64,000 nucleotides of DNA from Methylomonas koyamae (GTDB taxonomy: Bacteria > Pseudomonadota > Gammaproteobacteria > Methylococcales > Methylomonadaceae), in NCBI RefSeq assembly GCF_001644025.1, contig NZ_LUUK01000155.1:1-64000 (forward strand). The letters are read 5' to 3'. Made by a program: the position numbers and the translations under genes. The notes under the pieces are model-generated. The model worked only from the letters and a program-made list of their open reading frames with translations. It was not told where the DNA came from and ran no database searches. Positions within the stretch are counted from its first letter, which is position 1, and every line of letters starts with the position of its first letter. Shown here piece after piece: positions 54,381 through 62,852 of this stretch.

Positions 54381-54479
54381 GGAACCTCTGATTAATTCAG
54401 TTTTTCAAAACATTTAAAAACATAAGCCGTTGATTTAATTAGTTATATAATTCTAGGTTGCGAATTAATCAGAGGTTCC
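54381..54479. mobile_element. MITE with 18-bp perfect inverted ends, IS5-type target site
   Basis: The ends GGAACCTCTGATTAATTC (54381-54398) and its exact complement (54462-54479) enclose 63 bp of AT-rich non-coding DNA. CTAA stands directly outside on both sides (54377-54380 and 54480-54483), a 4-bp duplication of the YTAR type made by IS5-group transposases. The 99-bp element has no coding capacity and would be moved by a transposase elsewhere. Confidence 0.85.
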
Positions 54480-54656
54480 CTAAATGCTATTTGGCTGCAA
54501 CTAAAAATCAATGACTTACAAAACTTTATTTTGCGGAAAATGAGTTTTTGGGTACAAAAGTGGAGTAGATTTTTAAATTTCAATAGCCTGTTAATATGAG
54601 ATTGTCGATCTCTAGTACGCCCGTTATTGTCAGGCAATACTATATCTAAATTTTAT

Positions 54657-55715
54657 TCAATTATCACATTTAGTTGTTATTAACAACCCAGATATAATTT
54701 CAACTGTTTTATTTATGGCCTCATCGGGATCCTCTTCCAAACACAATTCGGACAAAAACCTGACCCCTTCCAAATAATTACTAGCCGTTGAATTTAAATT
54801 CAAACGAACTATCGGTATTAAGTTAGAGCATCTCCTAAGGGACTCTAAGTATTCACGCTCAATCAGTTTACCATCCATTAATACTACAGCCGCACTAAAC
54901 GGAAAAACACCATACTTCAACACTGCTATCTGTGGTTGAATATTTTTCTGTATAAAACGATCCTGGAGCTGCATAGCTAAACTAACGTGGTTTTGATCGG
55001 ACAATTGATAACTCGCGATCAAAACATGATGCCCTGAAAATCTTTTCCTATTTATCGATTCTGGCGTTAAAGATTCACTTGGAAATAAAACCAATCCAAA
55101 CTTTTTACCTAACGGAGTCATTTCATTAAGCTGATTATTAACGAATCCCAACGAAATCAATCTTTCAATGGTAATCCGACGAAACGGATCATTTGTCGTG
55201 AGAATCTGCTTCACTTGATGAGCTGTACCAGTTACGCAACCTGAATGAGGCATCATGACATATTCGCTATTAATATAAATCTCTCTTAAAAAACTTAATT
55301 CCGCAAAAGTCAACTCCTTACATGACTTGATAAAATACCTTCTGATTTCCGGACTGAAGTCACCTTCGATTAACCCCTTCATTAACTCCGAATATATTAA
55401 TACCTTCTCATTCTCTATATCTTGCATACAAGACGACAAGACGGCATAGTAGTCATCCATATCAAACTTCTTTTCCAAAAAAACTTTTAACTCTTCATCA
55501 CTTGCTCGACCACTGATTAAGTGCTCACAAAAATCTTCCATCCGATCATTAGTCCGATCAGAAATATAATTTCGGGTATGCAATATTAGCGCTTTACTTG
55601 CGTCATAAAGCAAGCCACCGAACGGAATAACCGAACTCAGCCCTTCTTTCGCTAAAAGCTCAGCAATTGTTGTGGCGGTTTTTTTTGATCTATCAAGACT
55701 TTTATCGGGCATCAA
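54657..55715 (-). CDS. Unrecognised AT-rich 352-residue protein
   Basis: I do not recognise this gene. The frame is intact over 352 codons and strikingly richer in A+T than all neighbours, suggesting recent transfer. Residues 20-60 (LAKEGLSSVIPFGGLLYDASKALILHTRNYIS) could be a short hydrophobic helix followed by a helical bundle up to about 160. Residues 160-210 look winged-helix-like (IERLISLGFVNNQLNEMTPLGKKFGLVLF). The end (SGHHVLIASYQLSDQNHVSLAMQLQDRFIQKNIQPQIAVLKYGVFPF) may form an alpha/beta domain. It stands alone between a MITE and the ABC permease and is bracketed by direct repeats. Location and composition suit an accessory, perhaps defence-related, gene, but nothing shows it. Confidence 0.7.
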   Translation of the reverse strand: MMPDKSLDRSKKTATTIAELLAKEGLSSVIPFGGLLYDASKALILHTRNYISDRTNDRMEDFCEHLISGRASDEELKVFLEKKFDMDDYYAVLSSCMQDIENEKVLIYSELMKGLIEGDFSPEIRRYFIKSCKELTFAELSFLREIYINSEYVMMPHSGCVTGTAHQVKQILTTNDPFRRITIERLISLGFVNNQLNEMTPLGKKFGLVLFPSESLTPESINRKRFSGHHVLIASYQLSDQNHVSLAMQLQDRFIQKNIQPQIAVLKYGVFPFSAAVVLMDGKLIEREYLESLRRCSNLIPIVRLNLNSTASNYLEGVRFLSELCLEEDPDEAINKTVEIISGLLITTKCDN

Positions 55716-55772
55716 TATACTTTATTGTTATTTACGAAAAACTACATTCTTCGTGTCGAAAACGATGAAAGC

Positions 55773-56579
55773 TCATTCTCCGCCACCCTTCCTAACCATC
55801 ATCCCCTTACTCGGGTTATAGCCCAAGATCGCTGCACCGATAAACAACAAAAACGCGGCGGTGGTAAAGACCAGCGCTAATTGGTTGAACTGCTCATACA
55901 GCGCGAAGCGGATCAGTTCGACGGCTTGCGAGAACGGGTTGTACTCGGCCAGGGTCGCCAGTAACGGACTGGATTCCTTGATCTTCCACAACGGATACAA
56001 CGCGGTGGACATGAAGAACAGCGGGAAAATCACGAAATTCATCACCCCGGCGAAGTTTTCCAGTTGCTTGATGAACGACGACAGCAGCAAGCCCAACGCG
56101 CCCAGCATCATGCCGCCCAACACCAGCGCCGGCAGTATCCACAAATAGCCCGGCAGCGGCGCCTGAATGTCGTACAGCCAGGCGATGCCGAGGAAGGCAT
56201 AGCACTGCAACACGCCGACCGCGGTGCCGGCGATCAATTTGCTGCACAGCAAGAACCAGCGCGGCAGCGGGCAGACCATCAACATGCGCATACTGCCCAT
56301 CTCGCGGTCGTAGACCATCGACAGCGAGCTTTGCATGCCGTTGAACAGCAAGATCATGCCCAGCAGGCCGGGGGTAATGTAGACCTCATACAAAATATAG
56401 GTTTCGTAAGGCGGACTGATCGCGATGCCCAACGCGGCGCGGAAGCCGGCGGCGAACACGAACAGCCACACCAAGGGTCGTACCAGCGCCGAGACGAAAC
56501 GCTCGCGCTGATGCAGAAAACGCAGCAGTTCGCGGCCGACGATGCCGGCGGTGGCCCGCCAGTAATGCACTATTCTCAT
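55773..56579 (-). CDS. ABC-2 type permease of PQQ-associated transporter
   Basis: A 268-residue membrane protein with six predicted helices. RPLVWLFVFAAGFRAALG, GMILLFNGMQSSLSMVYDREMGSMRMLMVCPLPRWFLLCSKL and NFVIFPLFFMSTALYPLW are characteristic of the ABC permeases tied to PQQ-dependent alcohol dehydrogenase systems (PedC-like). The start overlaps the ATPase gene by 4 bp. Its 3' end is repeated as a 22-bp scrap at 54159-54180. The exported substrate is not known for this family. Confidence 0.85.
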   Translation of the reverse strand: MRIVHYWRATAGIVGRELLRFLHQRERFVSALVRPLVWLFVFAAGFRAALGIAISPPYETYILYEVYITPGLLGMILLFNGMQSSLSMVYDREMGSMRMLMVCPLPRWFLLCSKLIAGTAVGVLQCYAFLGIAWLYDIQAPLPGYLWILPALVLGGMMLGALGLLLSSFIKQLENFAGVMNFVIFPLFFMSTALYPLWKIKESSPLLATLAEYNPFSQAVELIRFALYEQFNQLALVFTTAAFLLFIGAAILGYNPSKGMMVRKGGGE

Positions 56580-57319
56580 GCCGTCCCTCCTTTATCGGAT
56601 TGGGTAAGCTTCTGAAACACCTGACCGGGATCGGCCCAGCCGGTGTTTTTCAATATCTCGGCAAGCCTGCCATTGGCCTTGATCTGGCCTTTGTGCAAGA
56701 CCACCAAGCTGTCGTCGGCATCGATTTCGTCGATCAAGTGCGTCGCCCACAACACCGCCAGATTTTGCTGTTTGACCAAGTCGTGCACATGTTTGACGAT
56801 GGCCTGCCGGCTGGGCACGTCCAGACCGACGGTCGGTTCGTCCAGCAACAGCAAGCTGGGTTTGTGCAACAAGGCTCGGGCGATCTCGACCCGGCGCTTG
56901 TGGCCGCCGTTCAGTTGCCTAACCTTTTCGCCGCGCCGTTCATACATAGCCAAACGCTCCAGCTCTTCCTGGATCCGTTTGTCGGCCTGCTTTTTACCGA
57001 TGCCGTGCAGCGCGGCGTGGTAGCGCAGGTTTTGGGTCACCGATAAATCCGGGTCCAGCGTGGTCTGTTGAAACACCACGCCCAGTTTGGCCAAGGCTTG
57101 CAGGCTTTGCTGCTTGACGTCGAAACCGCACAGCGCGATACGTCCCTCCCTGGCGTCGTAAAGCCGAGTGATCAACGCGAACAGCGTGCTTTTACCGGCG
57201 CCGTTGGGTCCGAGCAAAATCGTGCATTCGCCCGGCTCAACCTGAAACGCCACATTATCCAGCGCCTTCTTGGCGCCGTAGGCAAAGCTCAGGCCGTCGA
57301 TTTGCAGCGCGGCGCTCAT
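56576..57319 (-). CDS. ABC transporter ATPase, PQQ-dependent alcohol dehydrogenase-associated
   Basis: A 247-residue ATPase. Walker A GPNGAGKST (about 38-46), signature LNGGHKRRVEIARALLH (LNGG in place of LSGG), Walker B LLLLDEPTVGLD, and switch His in LWATHLIDEI. In this family of PQQ-linked transporters (TIGR03864-type) the LNGGHKRRVEIARALLH form is usual. It overlaps both neighbours by 4 bp and powers the permease encoded next. Confidence 0.88.
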   Translation of the reverse strand: MSAALQIDGLSFAYGAKKALDNVAFQVEPGECTILLGPNGAGKSTLFALITRLYDAREGRIALCGFDVKQQSLQALAKLGVVFQQTTLDPDLSVTQNLRYHAALHGIGKKQADKRIQEELERLAMYERRGEKVRQLNGGHKRRVEIARALLHKPSLLLLDEPTVGLDVPSRQAIVKHVHDLVKQQNLAVLWATHLIDEIDADDSLVVLHKGQIKANGRLAEILKNTGWADPGQVFQKLTQSDKGGTA

Positions 57320-58281
57320 GGCTTGACCGCCACACCCCAGGGATAACGGCCGACCGCGATCGACTTAGTCACCTTATGGTTTTCCAAATCGATGATCGAG
57401 ATGTCGTTGCTGACGCCGTTGGTGGTGTACAAGCGCTTTTGATCCGGCGAGAAGGCCAGATTCCAAACCCGCTGACCGACCAGCAGATATTTCTCCACTT
57501 TGTAATTTTGAGCATCGATGACCGCGACCCGGTTGGCCGGCCCCATCGCCACATAGCCGTAGCGGCGCTGCTTGTCGATGGCGATGCCGACCGGTTGCAC
57601 CAAATCGCTACTCAAGCCCGGCACCTCCAATTTAATGTTCTGGGCAATCTGCTTGGTCGCGGTATCGATGATGGTCAGCGTGCCGGCCATTTCCGAGGTC
57701 GCCCACAGTTGCTGGCTGTCGTCGGTGAACGTTACCGCGCGCGGCCTGGCATCCACCAAGGTGTTGTCCTGGATTTGCCGGTTGGCGGTATCGATCCAGT
57801 GCAGCATGTTGGTGGTTTCCGAGGCGCTGATCGTCCATTGGTTGTTCGGACTGACCGCGATACCCTCCGGCTCGACGCCGACCTTGATCTTGGCTACCGC
57901 CTTCTTGCTGGCGATGTCGATGACGGTGACTTCGGCGTCGTCCTCGTTGGACACATACATCAGCTTATCGTCCGGACTCAGCGCGAAGGTTTCCGGGTCT
58001 TCGCCGGACGGCAATTTGCCGATTTCCTTCAAGGTAGTGCTGTCCAGCATCCGGATCGTGTTGTCGTCGCTGGTAGCGACGAACAAGGTCTTGGCGTCGT
58101 GGCTGATCGCGATGCCCCGCGGCCGTTGGCCGACCTTGACGGTTTTCAACAATTTGCCTTCGGCCGGATCGACGACGGCGATGGCATTGTCCTTTTCCAG
58201 CGTGACGAACACGGTTTCCGCCTGGACGTTGGCGACGAACAGCACGGCAAATGCCGCGCCGGCGAATTTAATCGATGGCAT
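57316..58281 (-). CDS. PQQ-dependent catabolism-associated beta-propeller protein
   Basis: A 321-residue periplasmic protein: signal peptide (PSIKFAGAAFAVLFVANVQA), then about seven YVTN-type repeats (GQRPRGIAISHDAKTLFVATSDDNTI, DPETFALSPDDKLMYVSNEDD, GVEPEGIAVSPNN ... VWNLAFSPDQKRLYTTNGVSNDISIID ... GRYPWGVAVKP). This is the YncE-like propeller found together with the ABC pair in PQQ-linked clusters (TIGR03866-type). The ATG at 58281 starts the signal peptide; the longer frame to 58482 lacks one. It heads the three-gene operon. No PQQ alcohol dehydrogenase gene is present in the window. Confidence 0.88.
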   Translation of the reverse strand: MPSIKFAGAAFAVLFVANVQAETVFVTLEKDNAIAVVDPAEGKLLKTVKVGQRPRGIAISHDAKTLFVATSDDNTIRMLDSTTLKEIGKLPSGEDPETFALSPDDKLMYVSNEDDAEVTVIDIASKKAVAKIKVGVEPEGIAVSPNNQWTISASETTNMLHWIDTANRQIQDNTLVDARPRAVTFTDDSQQLWATSEMAGTLTIIDTATKQIAQNIKLEVPGLSSDLVQPVGIAIDKQRRYGYVAMGPANRVAVIDAQNYKVEKYLLVGQRVWNLAFSPDQKRLYTTNGVSNDISIIDLENHKVTKSIAVGRYPWGVAVKP

Positions 58282-58642
58282 CGGTAATTCCTTGAAATGA
58301 GCTTGAAGAATCGGGCTCAGTGGCGGTATTGGGCATCGGGCGCGCAACGTCGAACCAACGCCGGCCAGCCACCTCGCGGCTGGGAAGTTTAACCCGAAGC
58401 CGTCGGGATTACATCCCGAGAACAACAAAGCGCCTTGGCATGTAAGCGAGTCAACGGTGGACAACTTGATGACGCGACCCACGGCTGTTCCGGCTTAGCG
58501 ATTTCGGTTGACCGGGCGGCGGGCACAAAAAACCGGCGAGCCGACGACGCTAGCAAGTACAATATTCGCAAGCCGCCGCTCGCCGCCGCTTTATCCTAAC
58601 CGACCGGCGCCTGCCGGCATCAGCCACTGTCCCGACGCTCCC
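58282..58642. other. Gap between divergent beta-propeller and AlbA_2 genes
   Basis: This 360-bp stretch should contain the promoters of both divergent units, but I cannot place them with confidence. No RNA gene or recognisable motif is seen. The AlbA_2 frame is open across most of it from 58508, but without a plausible start. Confidence 0.35.
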
Positions 58643-59470
58643 GTGAAACGCTTCCTGCTCCAACTTCTGTATATCTGGAAACAAAAACTGAAAATCTATT
58701 TCCTGGCCGGCTGGATCGGCGCGGGCATGGGCATCTTTTTGTTGGCGCCCAGTTACGATTACATCAGTTCGCGCGAGCGCAACGCCGATCCGCTGTCGTC
58801 GATCGAATTCGTGCTGGGCCAATTCGGCGAAGTAATGACCGGCCAGATCAATCAAAACAATCTGATTCTGTTCTACGCCGAAATCGGCGCGATCCTGGGT
58901 CTGTTATCGTTGGGCTTTTATCAAATGCTGCATAGACGGCTGGTGGACCTGGACGCGCTGAAAGCCGAGTTGGAGAAAGACTTGCCGACCATCATCCGCC
59001 AGGGCGAAGGGCCGTTGCTGGAGTTTAAGTCGTCGCTGCGCTGGGACTTGCAGGAACAGCGGGTCAATAAAGCGTTGGAAGGCGTGATTCTGAAAACCCT
59101 GGCGGGTTTCTTCAACAGCGCGGTCGGCGGTACCTTGCTGATCGGCGTGGCCGACAATGGCGAGATTCTCGGTTTGGCCGAGGACTTCCAGACCTTGAAA
59201 AAGCCGGATCAAGACGGATTTGAGCAAACCCTGATGACGGCGGTCTCGACCAACCTGGGCGCAGACCTGTGTCCGTTGATCCATGTGCTGTTTCATAAAC
59301 TGGCCGACCGCGACGTGTGCCGGGTCATCGTCTCGCCGGCCAGCCGCCCGGTGTTTTTAACCCAAGCCGGTACGCCGAAATTGTTCGTCCGCACCGGCGG
59401 CGCCACCCGCGACCTTAACATACAGGAAGCCTTGGAATACGTTGCCGGACGCTGGAAAAGTCAGCGCTGA
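58643..59470 (+). CDS. Membrane-anchored AlbA_2 (Schlafen-type) protein
   Basis: A 275-residue protein. I take the GTG at 58643 since it begins a basic N-terminus followed by two membrane helices (IYFLAGWIGAGMGIFLLAP and LILFYAEIGAILGLLSLGF). The cytosolic part carries GEGPLLEFKSSLRWD, ILKTLAGFFNSAVGGTLLIGVADNGEILGL and FVRTGGATRDLNIQEALEYV, the AlbA_2/Schlafen fold, which lacks the C-terminal helicase domain of longer members. It lies alone, followed by a GCGGC hairpin. Its role is unknown. Confidence 0.82.
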   Translation: MKRFLLQLLYIWKQKLKIYFLAGWIGAGMGIFLLAPSYDYISSRERNADPLSSIEFVLGQFGEVMTGQINQNNLILFYAEIGAILGLLSLGFYQMLHRRLVDLDALKAELEKDLPTIIRQGEGPLLEFKSSLRWDLQEQRVNKALEGVILKTLAGFFNSAVGGTLLIGVADNGEILGLAEDFQTLKKPDQDGFEQTLMTAVSTNLGADLCPLIHVLFHKLADRDVCRVIVSPASRPVFLTQAGTPKLFVRTGGATRDLNIQEALEYVAGRWKSQR

Positions 59471-59484
59471 CACTGTGTCGAATC

Positions 59485-59498
59485 GCGGCTAAAGCCGC
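59485..59498. terminator. REP-like/terminator hairpin GCGGCTAAAGCCGC
   Basis: A short perfect palindrome (GCGGCT/AGCCGC) behind the AlbA_2 gene. This motif is typical of intergenic palindromes and may serve as terminator or mRNA end stabiliser; no T-run follows. Confidence 0.45.
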
Positions 59499-59583
59499 TC
59501 CCACAAAGCTAGGACCGTCGCGTGCGCCATTTCCGCGCCGGCCGAGTTACACTATCCGACCAAATACGTTCTAAGATCCAGCC

Positions 59584-60900
59584 ATGCCACAACCGCCCGC
59601 TTTCGTTTCCTGGTTCCGCCAATCGTCGCCCTACATTCACGCCCACCGGCGCCGCACCTTCGTGATTTTCTTCGGCGGCAACGCGGTCGGCGAACCGGAA
59701 TTCGACAATCTGATCCACGATTTTGCGTTGCTGCGCAGCTTGGGCGTGCGGCTGGTGTTGGTGCATGGCATCCGCCAGCAGATCGACGAGCGGCTGGCCG
59801 AACGCGGCGATACGCCGAAGTTTCATCACCATCTGCGCATCACCGACGCGACTACCTTGCAATACGTCAAGCAAGCCGCCGGTCTGGTGCGGGTCGAAAT
59901 CGAAGCCTTGCTGTCGATGGGTGTGTCCGGTTCGCCGATGGCCGGCGCCAAGATTCGGGTCGCGTCGGGCAATTTCGTCACCGCCCGGCCGCTGGGCGTG
60001 CTGGACGGCATCGATTATTGCTATACCGGCAAGGTGCGGCGCATCGACAACGAGGCGATTCACCAGCAGCTCGATCAACACAATGTCGTGCTGATTTCGC
60101 CGATCGGTTATTCGCCGAGCGGCGAGGTGTTCAATTTGGCGGCCGAGGAAGTCGCCACCGAGGTCGCCATCGCCTTGCAAGCCGATAAATTGATTCTGTT
60201 GACCGAACAAGACTGCTTATCGCCGGACGAACAGCGACCGCTGCCGCAACTGACGACGACTCAGGCCGAGGAATTATTGGAAACCCATCCGGATTTCCCT
60301 GCCACGTTGGCCCGCTCGCTACGCGCGGCGGTGCAAAGCTGCCGGCAAGGCGTGCAACGGGCGCATTTGATCAACCGCCACGTGGACGGTGCCTTGTTGC
60401 TGGAGTTGTTTACCCGCGACGGCGTCGGTACGCTGGTCAGTTCGACCGCTTTCGAAACCATCCGGCCGGCGGCGCTGGACGACATCGCCGGCATCATGGA
60501 ATTGATCAAACCGTTGGAGGCCGAGGGCGTGCTGGTCAAGCGTTCGCGGGAGAAACTGGAAATGCGGATCGGCGATTACATCGTCATCGAGCGCGACGGC
60601 CTGATCATCGGTTGTACCGCCTTCCACGCAATGGACGACGGCAACAGCGCCGAAATCGCCTGTCTGGCGGTACATCCGGACTACCGGCGCGGCGCACGCG
60701 GCAACAGCTTGCTGGAGTATTTGTCCGCCAAGGCCAAGACCGAAGCGGTCAAGCGCTTGTTCGTGCGCAGCACCCAAACCGTGCATTGGTTCGTCGAACG
60801 CGGTTTTAGCCCGTGCGAACTCGGCGATCTGCCGGACGCGATGCGCGACGGCTACAACTACCGGCGCAATTCCAAGTTGCTGGTCAAGGACATCGTATAA
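59584..60900 (+). CDS. argA: N-acetylglutamate synthase
   Basis: A 438-residue enzyme of the first step of arginine synthesis (acetyl-CoA plus glutamate). The N-terminal amino-acid-kinase fold shows VIFFGGNAVGEPEFDNLIHDFALLRSLGVRLVLVHG (about 26-62) and the C-terminal GNAT domain shows EIACLAVHPDYRRGARGNSLLEYL and LFVRSTQTVHWFVERGF. The length and two-domain plan are those of gammaproteobacterial ArgA. Feedback inhibition by arginine is expected. It stands alone before the Nudix gene. Confidence 0.95.
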   Translation: MPQPPAFVSWFRQSSPYIHAHRRRTFVIFFGGNAVGEPEFDNLIHDFALLRSLGVRLVLVHGIRQQIDERLAERGDTPKFHHHLRITDATTLQYVKQAAGLVRVEIEALLSMGVSGSPMAGAKIRVASGNFVTARPLGVLDGIDYCYTGKVRRIDNEAIHQQLDQHNVVLISPIGYSPSGEVFNLAAEEVATEVAIALQADKLILLTEQDCLSPDEQRPLPQLTTTQAEELLETHPDFPATLARSLRAAVQSCRQGVQRAHLINRHVDGALLLELFTRDGVGTLVSSTAFETIRPAALDDIAGIMELIKPLEAEGVLVKRSREKLEMRIGDYIVIERDGLIIGCTAFHAMDDGNSAEIACLAVHPDYRRGARGNSLLEYLSAKAKTEAVKRLFVRSTQTVHWFVERGFSPCELGDLPDAMRDGYNYRRNSKLLVKDIV

Positions 60901-60937
60901 TCGGGGCTTTATCCGGATTGAGATTTAGGGAAACCGC

Positions 60938-61390
60938 ATGCTGGACAAACAAGCGTTCTTGAATGTCGTCGATCTGACACCGCTGGTGTCGATCGATTTG
61001 GTGATTCGTTCGGAAACGAACGCGATCTTGATGGGCGAACGCCTCAACGAACCGGCGGCCGGCTATTGGTTCGTGCCCGGCGGCCGAATTTTCAAAAACG
61101 AAACCTTGGAACAGGCCTTCCGACGGATTACGCGGGCCGAACTCGGTATCGAGCTGGAGATTGAGCAAGGTCAATTGCTCGGCGGCTTCACGCATCTGTA
61201 CGACACCAACTTCGCCAAGACCCCCGGCATCGGTACGCATTACGTGGTATTAGCCTACCAATTAAGGCTACCGCTATCGCTGGACCAGTTGCCCAGCGCG
61301 CAACACTCGGGCTACCGCTGGCTGGGCGAACACGACGACTTGAGCCGGGTTCACGCCAACAGCCTCGCCTATTTCCCTTACTTGCGCTAA
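60938..61390 (+). CDS. gmm: GDP-mannose mannosyl hydrolase (Nudix family)
   Basis: A 150-residue protein. The Nudix segment GGRIFKNETLEQAFRRITRAELGIEL (about 48-73) has the altered form typical of Gmm enzymes, which hydrolyse GDP-mannose or GDP-glucose and lack the standard REUXEE Glu. TPLVSIDLVIRSETNAILMGERLNEPAAGYWFVPGGR supports it. It ends directly before the cpdA ATG, so both are likely on one mRNA. No other nucleotide-sugar genes adjoin. Confidence 0.88.
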   Translation: MLDKQAFLNVVDLTPLVSIDLVIRSETNAILMGERLNEPAAGYWFVPGGRIFKNETLEQAFRRITRAELGIELEIEQGQLLGGFTHLYDTNFAKTPGIGTHYVVLAYQLRLPLSLDQLPSAQHSGYRWLGEHDDLSRVHANSLAYFPYLR

Positions 61391-62176
61391 ATGAGCACCG
61401 CCAAAGTCCTGCAACTGACCGACCTGCATCTGCGCGCCGCGGCCGGCGGGACAATGTTGGGCGTCGATACCGAATTTTATTTCCGGGAAACCTTGAAGCG
61501 GGCGATGACCGCGCACGGACCGTTCGACTTGATCCTGCTGACCGGCGATCTGACCCAAGACCCCTGCCCCGACAGCTACCAACGGCTGGCCGGCATCCTG
61601 GCCGCCAGCGACACGCCTTGCCTGTGCTTGCCCGGCAACCATGACGACCCGGATTTGATGCGGCTATGGCTGGCGGGCGGCAGTGTCGATTGCGGGAGGA
61701 GGATAGCCTTGCCGGGCTGGCAGATCATCGCGCTGAATAGTCGAAAACCCGGCAGTCCGGCCGGCTTGCTGACGGAGCCGGAACTGGCCGAAGCGGCCGC
61801 GCTGTTGGCGGCGAACCCGGAACCGGCGTTATTGGCGGTCCACCACCACACATTGCCCTGCGGCAGTCCATGGATGGACCGAATGAAAATCGAGAACGGC
61901 GACGCGTTGATCGAATTGACCGCCCGTTTCCGGCAAATCAAGGCGGTGACCTGCGGTCACGTACACCAGCTATTCGAAGCGGATCGCGCGGGGGTGAGAT
62001 GGTTGGGGATGCCGGCGACTTGTTTTCAATTCAAACCGGGCGCCGATAAGTTGGAACTGGACCCGCTGCCGCCGGGTTATCGGATGTTCGAGCTGAGCGA
62101 CAACGGCGAATTTTCGTCAGATTGCCATCGGCTGGACATCGAGCAACCGGGACTGGAATTGCAGGCCGATTATTAG
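61391..62176 (+). CDS. cpdA: 3',5'-cyclic-AMP phosphodiesterase
   Basis: A 261-residue metallophosphoesterase. Metal-binding motifs are [29 protein letters not shown] and CGHVHQ, in the order found in CpdA, with cAMP as substrate. It starts immediately behind the Nudix stop. Its stop codon (TAG, 62174-62176) overlaps the convergent rppH stop codon (62173-62175). With cyaA at 44858-47659 the window encodes both sides of cAMP turnover. Confidence 0.92.
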   Translation: MSTAKVLQLTDLHLRAAAGGTMLGVDTEFYFRETLKRAMTAHGPFDLILLTGDLTQDPCPDSYQRLAGILAASDTPCLCLPGNHDDPDLMRLWLAGGSVDCGRRIALPGWQIIALNSRKPGSPAGLLTEPELAEAAALLAANPEPALLAVHHHTLPCGSPWMDRMKIENGDALIELTARFRQIKAVTCGHVHQLFEADRAGVRWLGMPATCFQFKPGADKLELDPLPPGYRMFELSDNGEFSSDCHRLDIEQPGLELQADY

Positions 62177-62700
62177 CCTGCCAGCAAACGGCCGGATAAA
62201 TAGCCTTCGGCATTGATGCCGACATCGTTGGCCACCAGCAACGCGCCCAACTCGTCCAAGGCCCGCCGATAGACGCGACGCTTGAAATACACGACGTCCT
62301 TCATTGGATACCAGTACTCGACCCATTTCCAGTTGTCGAATTCTTGCTTGTGGCCGCAATCGAAACGCACCAAGGACTCGTCGCTCATCAACTTCAGGAT
62401 GAACCAAATCTGCTTTTGTCCTATGCACAAGGGTGTCGAGTTTTTGCGGACATAGCGATCCGGCAGCCTGTAACGCAACCAGTAGCGGGTTCGCCCCAAC
62501 AAATGCACATGTTCGGCGCGCAAGCCGGTTTCCTCCCACAACTCCCGATACATCGCGGTTTCCGGATCTTCGTTGCCGTCGATGCCTCCTTGCGGAAACT
62601 GCCAGGAATTGGCTCCCTTGCGCTTAGCCCAGAACACGCGACCCTCGTCATTGCAAAGGATAATCCCGACATTCGGCCGGTATCCTTTCGAGTCTATCAT
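62173..62700 (-). CDS. rppH: RNA pyrophosphohydrolase
   Basis: A 175-residue protein that removes pyrophosphate from mRNA 5' ends. The start [26 protein letters not shown] and the Nudix box [23 protein letters not shown] (about 37-59) match RppH fully, as does [24 protein letters not shown]. It is convergent with cpdA with overlapping stop codons and divergent from the HAD gene, an association also known in Pseudomonas. Confidence 0.94.
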   Translation of the reverse strand: MIDSKGYRPNVGIILCNDEGRVFWAKRKGANSWQFPQGGIDGNEDPETAMYRELWEETGLRAEHVHLLGRTRYWLRYRLPDRYVRKNSTPLCIGQKQIWFILKLMSDESLVRFDCGHKQEFDNWKWVEYWYPMKDVVYFKRRVYRRALDELGALLVANDVGINAEGYLSGRLLAG

Positions 62701-62745
62701 GTCAAAAAACCTGTATGATTTGCCGCCCGGTTACCGATGGTGAAA

Positions 62746-62831
62746 TGCTAAAATCGGCAACCGGCGATCATGAATTAATGACGCAATTGTTCCATAAATA
62801 GGCAGCCGACGCTACCGGCGGCCGTTTTTTT
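62746..62831 (+). ncRNA. Possible short leader/small RNA with terminator
   Basis: An extended -10 element TGCTAAAAT at 62746-62754 would start a transcript near 62761. A tiny reading frame MTQLFHK (62778-62801) runs right up to a hairpin (stem 62801-62808 with 62816-62823, one mismatch, 7-nt loop), followed by seven T (62825-62831): a good intrinsic terminator before the HAD gene. This could be an attenuator or a short RNA. No -35 was found and function is untested. Confidence 0.4.
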
Positions 62832-62852
62832 CTTTATCAAGACGGGAAGGCC

